Source: Acetanaerobacterium elongatum
Lineage (GTDB): Bacteria; Bacillota; Clostridia; Oscillospirales; Ruminococcaceae
Assembly (NCBI RefSeq): GCF_900103835.1
Contig: NZ_FNID01000011.1
Location: forward strand, 26,422 to 90,421
Reading direction: 5' to 3'
Length of the DNA stretch: 64,000 nucleotides
Made by a program: the position numbers and the translations under genes. Each line of letters begins with the position of its first letter. The first letter of the stretch is position 1. This document shows positions 34,568 to 41,999 of this stretch, in pieces. The notes beneath the pieces were generated by a model. It was given only the letters and a program-made list of their open reading frames with translations, ran no database searches and had not been told where the DNA came from.

Positions 34568-34990
34568 CTATACAATTTTTTCGACGTGGGCATTTCGTAT
34601 CCCCTCACAAAGCTTCGCTTTTTCCAGATACGCCTCATTTCGGGTTTGGAAATACAGCTTTAGCCAGAGATACTGGGATTCCCAAAGTGCGGGAGTATCC
34701 CGTTTCAGGCCCGAATTCGGATGAATATGAATGTCCAACAAGGTCTGTGCAAGTAAAAGGCTATCTTCCTCGCTGTCCATATCATCCAGCTGCATCCTTA
34801 CCTGTGCTTCCACCTGTTGATACAACTCCCAAGCTTTTTCAAATAAAGACATAGCATCAGATTGGTCGGAGCACTCTCTGATTTCTGAAGAAGGAGCGTC
34901 CGGCAAAGTTAAACCGGTTTCTTCCGTCAGCTTTCGCGCCAGTGCCTCTGTTTCTTCGGCCTGTCGCAGCATTGCGTAAAGTTTATCCAT
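34568..34990 (-). CDS. uncharacterised helical protein (140 aa)
   Basis: Starts MDKLYAMLRQAEETEALARK behind caggag. Amphipathic helices dominate (LFEKAWELYQQVEAQVRMQL, YLWLKLYFQTRNEAYLEKA), and the pattern resembles a pair of TPR-like hairpins. No catalytic motif or membrane segment. It is followed by the stalk lipoprotein after 11 bases. Confidence 0.65.
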   Translation of the reverse strand: MDKLYAMLRQAEETEALARKLTEETGLTLPDAPSSEIRECSDQSDAMSLFEKAWELYQQVEAQVRMQLDDMDSEEDSLLLAQTLLDIHIHPNSGLKRDTPALWESQYLWLKLYFQTRNEAYLEKAKLCEGIRNAHVEKIV

Positions 34991-35100
34991 GGTTTCACTC
35001 CTGACTATATCGTTCAAAAGAGGCGGTTTTCATAATGCAGAACTTGCAGAAATGGATCTGTTCAGACAGGTTCCATCTTTTGCTCTTTTTCCATTGTGTT

Positions 35101-35709
35101 TTAGGTGTAAGATTGTGAATCCTGATATTCGCGCCCACAGTGCCTACAGCGATAAGTTTTTATTTCAGTCACGGAAGTCATTCTGACCATATGTCCGCCA
35201 TACCATTCATCTGATTCGCTTTCTGTGGATTCCTGATTGATAAGCTCCCAATCGTGTATTGCGTCAGGTGCTTCGACTCCGCATATTTTGCAGACGCAAT
35301 AGTCCCACTGATGCATATCTCTTGCGGCAAATATATTTTTGACTCCGCAGGTTTTGCAGACACAACCGTTCCATTGATGTCCGAGCTTGCCGCATGCCAT
35401 TTGGCGTATATATTCATCTTCAGCTTTTTGGAGGATCTGTTCCAATTCATCCCGATTTGTGATTAATTCCAACGCAGACCTATCTCCCTGCATGGCAAGG
35501 CAAGCCTTTTCTGCATCACTAAGGCGCTCAAGACGACGTTGCCTCCGCATACAGCGCTGGTTATCCAGCCTACCTTTTATGTTGTATATGACGTCGGATA
35601 TGGCGTCTTTCATAAAATTGACAGTAGTAACCACTATCCACAACATCAAAGGCAATATAAAAGGTGAAAGAAAAATACCGACTATAAATATAGCAAGCCA
35701 TATATCCAC
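35101..35709 (-). CDS. membrane protein with repeated cysteine knuckles
   Basis: A 202-residue protein with an N-terminal hydrophobic segment (WLAIFIVGIFLSPFILPLML), a charged linker and three Cys/His units: HQWNGCVCKTCG, HQWDYCVCKICG and CRHCGRE. The repeats point to a tandem zinc-binding domain on the cytoplasmic side. A GTG start is supported by aaaggagatg. It is the first gene of the cargo transcript. Confidence 0.75.
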   Translation of the reverse strand: MDIWLAIFIVGIFLSPFILPLMLWIVVTTVNFMKDAISDVIYNIKGRLDNQRCMRRQRRLERLSDAEKACLAMQGDRSALELITNRDELEQILQKAEDEYIRQMACGKLGHQWNGCVCKTCGVKNIFAARDMHQWDYCVCKICGVEAPDAIHDWELINQESTESESDEWYGGHMVRMTSVTEIKTYRCRHCGREYQDSQSYT

Positions 35710-35909
35710 ATCTCCACATCTCCTTTCCGTCAGGCGTTTTCCTATCTGTCCTGCTTTTATACTACTCGAAATAAAACGTCAAAAGAGAAAAAATGCCAAA
35801 GCGTGAATTTACACTTTGGCATTTTGGGCAAGCACACTGTTTCACATCTATCGGATAGGTTTCTTTTGTGTACCCAAGTGCCAAGGCTACATACTGTTCT
35901 TTGCTCCGA
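35710..35909. other. upstream gap of the cargo transcript
   Basis: This gap holds the putative start region of the cargo genes and the hairpin at 35791-35824. No gene is seen. Confidence 0.5.
35791..35824 (-). terminator. second copy of the cargo hairpin
   Basis: aaatgccaaag pairs with ctttggcattt around a 12-base loop. Compared with 31931-31964, the C-G pair in the stem has become T-A on both sides, and the loop differs by one base. On the minus strand tttttt follows, but no minus-strand gene lies upstream within the element, so it may be a relic that once ended another transcript. Confidence 0.7.
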
Positions 35910-35911
35910 TT

Positions 35912-36360
35912 TTGCTCTGAAATTCTCACGGCTAATGAGGGGACATGCTTCCCGCTTAAATGAACCTTGAAAATTTCATATACGGTGTTTCAGGTACATT
36001 CCCCGCGTGGCTGTAAAAGGCAAGCGAAAAAGGGCCGACGCAACGACGGCTATAAGCCCGAGCGATCAACGGAACCCTTAACCCCGGTTGTGGCAAACCG
36101 GGCGCGATGACACACGCGGGAGATAATGATACTTCCTCACGGCCCCCTATAGACTTGGGGGGAGCCTCTGCGGTATGCGCTTGTCTGGCAAACGGCGGTA
36201 CATGTGGAGCTATGATGTGGCAAAGCTGGCCGCAGCCTGAGACATCCCTCTCTGCCGAGGGCGCGTGGCAAGTACGGCAGAACATCGGCATCAGAGATCA
36301 TGGGCTGACCTTTGTGTTTTACAAGGTCAGCCTATTCCTGTGGTGCCGGTGAAAACGCTA
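35912..36360 (+). ncRNA. candidate structured RNA, right copy
   Basis: Counterpart of 28435-28888. The clearest stem (36302-36333) pairs ggctgaccttt with acaaggtcagcc; in the left copy the A in one arm is G, so pairing is kept as G-U. Other stems are cccggtt/aaccggg near 36082 and ccccc/ggggg near 36144. The absence of a common sense-strand ORF and the strong conservation suggest an RNA function ahead of the recombinase. Confidence 0.45.
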
Positions 36361-36482
36361 TGATGCCGAGTTGCTGCCAATTCACAATATCCCCCTTTGT
36401 CGGGGGCAAATGCGACAAACTTTTCATAAAGAAAATAACTGCTTATAATTTATATAAGCAATACACTTGGAGGTGATTGCGA

Positions 36483-36644
36483 ATGGAAAACATCAAAGGC
36501 ATATCTGAGAATACAGCTAAGACTACTACACCTAATGAAAAATATGCAATGACGAAGGCATATCAGGATTTTATAAATGTACTTTCGCAGATTATCGAAA
36601 AGCATGGTGCAGAAGTTTTAGCTGAAATAAATCGTGCCAAGTAA
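36483..36644 (+). CDS. 53-residue ORF upstream of the right recombinase
   Basis: Same peptide as at 28061-28222 (MENIKGIS... ending EINRAK), behind a ggaggtgatt site, 36 bases before the recombinase. Conservation of peptide and ribosome binding site in both copies supports a real small gene. Confidence 0.7.
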   Translation: MENIKGISENTAKTTTPNEKYAMTKAYQDFINVLSQIIEKHGAEVLAEINRAK

Positions 36645-36680
36645 AGATGTTTTCCAATCATTGATTGGAGGTCAACTACT

Positions 36681-38402
36681 ATGAATAGAAGTGGAAAAAA
36701 ATGTGTACTTTACCCTCGCGTTAGTACCGAAATGCAGGTTGATGGGTTCAGCTTGGACGGGCAAAAAACCAGCTTAAAGCGTTTTGCAGACAGAGAAGAA
36801 ATGGAGATCGTAGACATTTACGAAGATGCTGGTAAATCCGGCAAATCCATAGAGGGCAGACCCGCTTTTAAGCAAATGCTCTGTGATATTGAAAATGGCT
36901 TGGATATTGATTACATTTTAGTCTATAAGCTCTCCCGCTTTGGCAGAAACGCAGCCGATATTTTAAATTCCCTGGAACACGTTCAATCCTTTGGCGTAAA
37001 CTTAATCTGCATTGAAGAAGGTATTGATTCCTCGCAAACAAGCGGAAAGCTCTTAATCTCCGTGTTATCTGCCGTTGCTGAAATAGAGCGTGAAAATATC
37101 ATTGAGCAGACGATGAACGGACGAAAGGAAAAAGCCCGTCAAGGTGGTTGGAACGGCGGGTTTGCTCCCTATGGTTACTACCTCAAAGACAAGCAGCTCT
37201 ATATCCAAGAAGATGAAGCCGAAGCGGTACGCGTCATCTTTGACAAATATGTGAATGGTAATATGGGGTTTTATAAAATTGCCAATTACCTTAATTTGCA
37301 GGGTATCCCAAAAATAAAACGTGCCAATGGTACTCTTGCTCAATGGAGTACGCATTTTGTCAGAATGATAATCGACAATCCTGTGTACTCTGGAAAGATC
37401 GCCTTTGGCAGACGAACGAGAGAAAAGGTCAAAGGCACGAAAAATGAATACCGCCAAGTACATCAAGATGAATACATTATCGCAGATGGCCAGCACGATG
37501 CTATTATATGTGAGGAACTATGGAACCAGGCACATGAAAAGCGAGAAATAACAGGCATAAAATCCCCATCTAAAATTGGCCGGGACAGGGCGCACTTATT
37601 AAGCGGCATTTTAAAATGCCCGAAATGCGGTGGCCCGATGTACACCAACAAACACGCATGGACAAACAAGGACGGTACATATAAAGAAATTTACTATTAT
37701 GTGTGCAGTAAAGCTCGGACAGCGCGGGGAAAAAGCTGTGACTATAAGGCTATGCTCAAAAAAACCGACATTGAGCCGCTTGTCATTGAGGCAATCAGAG
37801 AACTGATTAAAAATCAGGATTTTGCAACCGAAATCAAATCAAGAATAGGCAAGGAAATTGACACTTCGACCTTAAACAGAGAACTGAGCAATTATGAATC
37901 CAAGTTACGTGAGGTCGAACTTAATAAAACCCGTCTTGAAAATGAAATTGACAGCCTACCGGAAGATACTCGTTTCAGGGAACGTAAGCTCCATGATATG
38001 ACCCTCCGGCTTGATGGATTATATGACATCATCGCAGAACTGGAAGAAAAAATTGAGGACGTTAAGCTGCGCCGCAAAGCCGTGGAGCAAGATGCCATCA
38101 CACTGGAAAACATCTACACCCTGCTGGCAAACTTCGATAAAGTGTATGATAAAATCAGCGATGAAGAGAAAAAATCTCTAATTTCTTCGCTAATCAAAGA
38201 AATAGAGATTTTTCCATGTGACGAGGCTGAGCTGCCTTTGAAATCTATTTTATTCAATTTTCCTGTTTATAAAGACGGTGGAGATGTTTGTGGGTTTTTG
38301 TGGGACAAAAGTACGCACGTCTCCACATGGCACGATAGCATCAGATTGATGTCGGGTACTTTTGATACCAATTTTCCGTACAAGGGAACAGGTCGAGCAT
38401 AG
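36681..38402 (+). CDS. large serine recombinase, right copy
   Basis: A 573-residue near-duplicate of the left recombinase. It has the same catalytic YPRVSTEMQ (Ser15), SRFGRN motif, zinc ribbon (KCPKCGGPMY) and coiled coil. Substitutions are few, for example KTSLKRF for KNSLRRF and GIPKIKR for GIQKIKR. The C-terminus is about 27 residues shorter because a stop follows TGRA. All domains look intact, so both copies may be active. ATG lies behind ggaggtcaac. Confidence 0.93.
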   Translation: MNRSGKKCVLYPRVSTEMQVDGFSLDGQKTSLKRFADREEMEIVDIYEDAGKSGKSIEGRPAFKQMLCDIENGLDIDYILVYKLSRFGRNAADILNSLEHVQSFGVNLICIEEGIDSSQTSGKLLISVLSAVAEIERENIIEQTMNGRKEKARQGGWNGGFAPYGYYLKDKQLYIQEDEAEAVRVIFDKYVNGNMGFYKIANYLNLQGIPKIKRANGTLAQWSTHFVRMIIDNPVYSGKIAFGRRTREKVKGTKNEYRQVHQDEYIIADGQHDAIICEELWNQAHEKREITGIKSPSKIGRDRAHLLSGILKCPKCGGPMYTNKHAWTNKDGTYKEIYYYVCSKARTARGKSCDYKAMLKKTDIEPLVIEAIRELIKNQDFATEIKSRIGKEIDTSTLNRELSNYESKLREVELNKTRLENEIDSLPEDTRFRERKLHDMTLRLDGLYDIIAELEEKIEDVKLRRKAVEQDAITLENIYTLLANFDKVYDKISDEEKKSLISSLIKEIEIFPCDEAELPLKSILFNFPVYKDGGDVCGFLWDKSTHVSTWHDSIRLMSGTFDTNFPYKGTGRA

Positions 38403-38420
38403 TTTTTTTGGATAGTTACT

Positions 38421-38469
38421 GTTCGCGGGAACAGGTCAACTGTTTTTGTCCGTTCGCAGGAACAAGTCA
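38421..38469. repeat. repeated palindromic motif at the outer end of the right unit
   Basis: gttcgcgggaacaggtca (38421-38438) and gttcgcaggaacaagtca (38452-38469) recur 31 bases apart, each with gttc/gaac arms. A related gggaacaggtcgagc string lies just upstream inside the recombinase gene. Their place at the element edge makes them candidates for recombinase-binding sequence. Confidence 0.45.
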
Positions 38470-38497
38470 ATATGTGGTATGTCAACACCCTCGGCAC

Positions 38498-39607
38498 TTA
38501 TTTTTGTAACGGCAAGTCAAACAGAGTTGGTTCATCAAATAGTGTTCCGTCGGTTCCAAAAATCTGTGTTTCGTCAAAGACAGTTTCATATTTGTGTATC
38601 GAGGCAATAAAAATCTGATGCTCTGAAAAATCACGATTAAGAACACCTAGCATTTCGGTTATAGTTTCTGCTCTTACTTCGCGACCGCTTGGTGAATCAC
38701 AAAAGATAGGCAATGGGTATCCGAGCTTACGGCTAAGTAGCTTAATATAAGCAAGCTTGTATATGAATACCATTTTATGGAGTATTGTTCCAGACTTTGT
38801 CTTTAAATTGCTGGTGAAAATATCAATTTTGTAATCAAAAGGAATACCCAACTCATTAGCGTAATCAGAAATTATTTTATAGGCATCTGTTATCCATGTA
38901 TTATTCTGTTTTGTCCTACTTTTTAGGGCTTCGGAGATTGAATTCTTCTCTTTGTATAACTTGCTCAGCATTGAGTTAACTTCAACCGCGCTTATCCCAC
39001 TGATGTTAGCTAAGCGACTAGTAAGTTCGGCATCAGCAGTCGGTAGATTTAGAAGAGCTATTTGCTTCTCCTGTGAAGCTTCAATTGCTGCGATTTCACG
39101 CTTTAGAACATTTCTTTCAGCAACCAGCATACTCTTTCGAGCGGCGTTGACATCTTCAAGGTCGCTATATTCAAATAAAGTACTTTTAGAAACTCTGATT
39201 GGGTCACCACCATGGGGATCTTTGACATACACCTTTTTCATTTCAATGTAGTCCGAGAAATTTTTGTTCTTTCTCATCATATCTGTAAGGTGTGATATCT
39301 CATCCTCTATACTTTGCAGTTTGATACGCTTTTCAATCAAAGCAGAATCTAAACCCTCTTGATAGGTTTGGAAATCAAGTTTGTGTTCAACATCTTGATT
39401 TATAGCGGCTTGATATTCAGCGACGTTAAGCATCAGCCGATATTCAGCGATTTTCTTTCGAAGCGCACTTATACGCTCAACCATCTGATAGCTTTCATCG
39501 CTTTCATCTTCTTTAAGACCTCTAAAGAACCCCTCTACATTAAAACGGTTAATACCTATAGTCCTTCGTAGTTGTGCTGATCTGTCCACTGATCTGGTTA
39601 GGTTCAT
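38498..39607 (-). CDS. SMC/Rad50-like ATPase, C-terminal part, probably truncated
   Basis: A 369-residue frame with long coiled-coil segments (EKRIKLQSIEDEISHLTD, MLVAERNVLKREIAAIEAS) and a C-terminal ATPase half: a signature-like stretch TKSGTILHKMVFIYKLAY, Walker B-like LPIFCDSPSGREV and IASIHKYET. No Walker A domain is present and no ribosome binding site precedes the ATG, while an in-frame stop lies 27 bases upstream. The N-terminal half therefore seems lost at the junction toward the tRNA locus. Intact relatives would be predicted defence or DNA-repair ATPases. Confidence 0.6.
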   Translation of the reverse strand: MNLTRSVDRSAQLRRTIGINRFNVEGFFRGLKEDESDESYQMVERISALRKKIAEYRLMLNVAEYQAAINQDVEHKLDFQTYQEGLDSALIEKRIKLQSIEDEISHLTDMMRKNKNFSDYIEMKKVYVKDPHGGDPIRVSKSTLFEYSDLEDVNAARKSMLVAERNVLKREIAAIEASQEKQIALLNLPTADAELTSRLANISGISAVEVNSMLSKLYKEKNSISEALKSRTKQNNTWITDAYKIISDYANELGIPFDYKIDIFTSNLKTKSGTILHKMVFIYKLAYIKLLSRKLGYPLPIFCDSPSGREVRAETITEMLGVLNRDFSEHQIFIASIHKYETVFDETQIFGTDGTLFDEPTLFDLPLQK

Positions 39608-39722
39608 CTCTGTGGATTCTTTGCTATTGCAACTTCATTTTACAATCTGCCGAAAAGTTTTCTGAAATGTTGGTCATTTAATATTGCAATTTTCAAAGGT
39701 GACTTTTTTGTTGCCTGAATAT

Positions 39723-39750
39723 TGCTTTTTAGATAATCATGTTGTATAAT
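39723..39750 (+). promoter_or_regulatory. promoter for the tRNA-Ala transcript
   Basis: ttgctt (39723-39728) and tataat (39745-39750) are separated by 16 bases. The transcript would start near 39757 and run through the truncated tRNA-like piece into tRNA-Ala. Confidence 0.6.
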
Positions 39751-39769
39751 ATTTAAGTCATGTCAAGCA

Positions 39770-39812
39770 TGGGTAATTAGCTCAGTTGGGAGCGCACGCG
39801 GTACGGTTTCAG
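39770..39812 (+). pseudogene. truncated tRNA-like fragment
   Basis: gggtaattagctcagttggg and the following gagcgc form an acceptor-like 5' end and a D-arm like those of an intact tRNA, but no anticodon arm, T-arm or 3' end follows. It lies 60 bases upstream of tRNA-Ala and may be the scar of an earlier integration or deletion. Confidence 0.55.
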
Positions 39813-39872
39813 CAACAGTAGTGTAACTCTCTTGGCAACCACTTGGTTCACATTAGAAAATTGGTAATATAT

Positions 39873-39948
39873 GGGGGCGTAGCTCAGCTGGGAGAGCGTA
39901 CGGTTCGCATCCGTAAGGTCGAGAGTTCGATCCTCTTCGTCTCCACCA
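39873..39948 (+). tRNA. tRNA-Ala (anticodon CGC)
   Basis: A complete 76-base tRNA with encoded CCA. The acceptor stem includes the G3-U70 pair that identifies alanine tRNAs. The D-arm is gctcagctgggagagc, the anticodon loop ttcgcat gives CGC, and the T-arm contains gttcgatcc. It is intact, so any element integrated here restored the gene. Confidence 0.93.
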
Positions 39949-39954
39949 TATAAG

Positions 39955-39990
39955 AACGTCAGTATTGATACAATGCTGGCGTTTTTATTT
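39955..39990 (+). terminator. terminator after tRNA-Ala
   Basis: aacgtcag (39955-39962) pairs with ctggcgtt (39976-39983), with one G-U pair, followed by tttattt. It lies 7 bases after the tRNA. Confidence 0.7.
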
Positions 39991-40583
39991 TGCACACGGC
40001 AGCCGTCAGAAGGTCTTGGTAGCAAGGCTTTGGGGCGGCTTTTTTGTTTTCTGCCGTTTGTAGGGTGCAGAGAAAAAGGCCTGTCTATTGAGCATATAGC
40101 TTGATTACGCCTTGCACTCGGCAAACGGAAGCTTGGGGGTGTGCATAGGGTGTGCACTCGGCAAACGGGAATATTGAGATTCCGAGCAGTGACTTCCCTT
40201 TGTCGTAACTGGCTCCATGTTCCTACTGATTTTAATATAAAGAGAAAAACCATTTCTAGCTGTCTCGATTCTTTCTATTCTGTACTATACTTTTTTGATC
40301 ATTGCGGTCTCCTCCAGTCACTTTTGTCTAGCGACTTAAGTATAACTGTTTTTTGACCTTAATGGATCTTTTCTATTCCTTTTGGAAATTATTTTACAAC
40401 TTGCTGGGGATAAGTTGGCTCGCTTTATAGTTTAGCTGATAGGTATACATAATAATGTCCTTATCTTATAATTTGAAATATTTATATAATACAACCCATA
40501 ACTATAAAAATTAGCATTGCCAATAATGTAATTATATGTTATTTTGATGTTTGGGAAGTAATCTCTAAATTTTACAGTAAAGC
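39991..40583. other. gap with a short direct repeat
   Basis: No gene is supported. gcactcggcaaacgg occurs at 40114-40128 and again at 40154-40168, 40 bases apart. The right half is very AT-rich and may hold the promoter of the surface-protein remnant. Confidence 0.6.
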
Positions 40584-41244
40584 TTGACATCGAGTAGTGC
40601 AAAATCTATTATAAGAAAAAGGAATTTCGGGAAAATCTTGCTTTCTTTGGCCTTAATCTTATCTTTGCTCATGAATGTTGGCATTGTAAATGCCGCCCAG
40701 AAAGAGAATACGAGTTATGGCTCATCAGCGAAAGAGACAAAAACTATTCCTGTAAAGGGTATTACCGTAAGTCCAAGCTATGCTTCCGTTATTATCAGTG
40801 ACACGATATACCTTTCAGCAACTATTACTCCTTCCAACGCTACTGATAAGAGTGTAACCTGGTCATCAAGCTATTCCAACGTTGCCAGTTTTTTCTACCG
40901 GAGCCGTTGTTGCTGTTGGCGCTGGTACTGCAAAAGTTACCGCTAAAGCCGGTAGCTATTCAGCTTCATGCACCTTTACCGTTACTAAAAAGATTCCGGT
41001 AACCGGCATTACTATATCTAAAAGTACATGGGTATTGAACGCAAGCGATTCTACCGAGCTTTCCGCTTACATTACCCCAACTAATGCGACAAACAAGGCT
41101 ATAACATGGTCTTCATCAATTAAACCAAACGGTAGAATAATAAAAGGCTTATTAATCTTGAAAAGCCTTGTAATTCAAGGCTTTTCAGCCCTATACGCAG
41201 CAAACCCCGGCCCAAAACGAGCCGGGGTTTATTGTATCAACTGA
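40584..41244 (+). pseudogene. Ig-like (Big_2) surface protein, frameshifted and truncated
   Basis: A signal peptide (GKILLSLALILSLLMNVG) leads into a bacterial Ig-like repeat (PVKGITVSPSYASVIISD, ITPSNATDKSVTWSS). The frame is lost at a run of six Ts near 40887-40892; removing one T joins it to the second frame, which continues STGAVVAVGAGTAKVTAKAG and a second Ig-like repeat (PVTGITISKSTWVLNASD). After TWSSS the sequence turns into terminator-like repeats, so the 3' part is also missing. A TTG would be the start. It may be a dead gene, a phase-variable gene or a sequencing error. Confidence 0.75.
41160..41230 (+). terminator. two consecutive terminator hairpins
   Basis: gaaaagccttg/caaggcttttc (41160-41186, 11 bp) is followed by aaaccccggc/gccggggttt (41202-41230, 10 bp, then attgt). 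Both lie at the end of the surface-protein remnant, facing the convergent operon on the right. Confidence 0.65.
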
Positions 41245-41354
41245 TGTTGATGATGTGCAAAAGAACGCATTGTTTATACAATCAAACGGTTTAACAGAGG
41301 TGGTTTCAAATTCTAGTGGCGGATTCATTTCTCAGCGAGTCGTATTGCAATAAG

Positions 41355-41999
41355 TTACCTTACCAACAAAACGATAATTGCTATAACCAGTAAACATACA
41401 GAAGTAATAGTTACACCTTTTAGAAAAGCAAATTGATGGCTCAGCTCATTCTTTTGCTCTCCATAAACCTGGTCAATCTTGTTGATAATGGTCGTCTGAC
41501 TATTATTTATCATTGTATTAGCATCTGAAATTTCTGTTTTAACTGAAGTTAGTGTGCATGCAAGATCCTTATGGGAGTCGGAAATCTGGCCTTGCGTTTC
41601 TAAGGCCTTACTTCTATTGTCCAGTATGATGTCGGATTTCATTAAGTCTATCTTGGCTTCCAAAGCATTTTCAAGCTGCTTATTCAAGTCGTGCCCTTGG
41701 TTTTTAATTTCCAAGAGAAGAGAGTTTACTTGACTAGTGAACTGCGTTTGATAAAGTTGTGTCTGCTTAAAATGTTCTTCAAGCTTCTGATGAGTTGAAC
41801 GAATGGATTCTTGTATCGCAGTACTGTTCGAATTGAGCGCATCCACCTCGTTTATTATACTTCGCAGTTGATTTGCGCTATCATCCACTAAAGAAGCTGT
41901 TTTCTTCACCTCGTCTACAATACTCATAATTTTTTCAAAATTAGTTGCACTAGCATCAAGGTTATCAATGATTGAATTCAATCTTTGCAAGTCTACCAT
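41355..41999 (-). CDS. coiled-coil protein with a C-terminal membrane anchor
   Basis: A 214-residue protein, almost wholly coiled coil (heptads through NQLRSIINEVDALNSNSTAI and QLENALEAKIDLMKSDI), ending in a single transmembrane helix (GVTITSVCLLVIAIIVLLVR). The topology would place the coil in the cytoplasm. Its ATG overlaps the end of the RecQ-like gene, so the two are co-translated in a fixed ratio. It could tether the helicase to the membrane or sense membrane damage; neither is shown. Confidence 0.82.
   Translation of the reverse strand: MVDLQRLNSIIDNLDASATNFEKIMSIVDEVKKTASLVDDSANQLRSIINEVDALNSNSTAIQESIRSTHQKLEEHFKQTQLYQTQFTSQVNSLLLEIKNQGHDLNKQLENALEAKIDLMKSDIILDNRSKALETQGQISDSHKDLACTLTSVKTEISDANTMINNSQTTIINKIDQVYGEQKNELSHQFAFLKGVTITSVCLLVIAIIVLLVR

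Larger units (their letters stand above)
26224..38470. mobile_element. composite region: two outward-facing recombinase units around 7 kb of cargo
   Basis: Two serine recombinase genes with 3' ends pointing outward bracket a block of minus-strand genes (28897-35709). This may be two insertions of one element in opposite orientation, or a composite island in which the inverted copies now define the ends. No core attachment duplication could be recognised with confidence, and no conjugation or relaxase gene is present, so transfer would depend on the recombinases alone or on helper elements. Confidence 0.6.
35910..38470 (+). repeat. right copy of the inverted recombinase unit
   Basis: Inverted partner of 26231-28890. 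It contains the structured leader, the 53-residue ORF and the recombinase in the same relative order, reading outward to the right. It lacks the roughly 84-base segment present in the left copy near 28320-28430. Confidence 0.85.

Noticed and set aside
38498..39607. Possible Wadjet or Zorya component
   Set aside because: The fragment has an SMC-like C-terminal half, but no JetA/B/D or ZorA/B partner lies nearby and its N-terminus is missing.
39777..40253. 158-residue minus-strand ORF with GGDEEDRTLDLTDANRTL
   Set aside because: It runs antisense through tRNA-Ala; this kind of peptide is a well-known false gene produced by tRNA complements.
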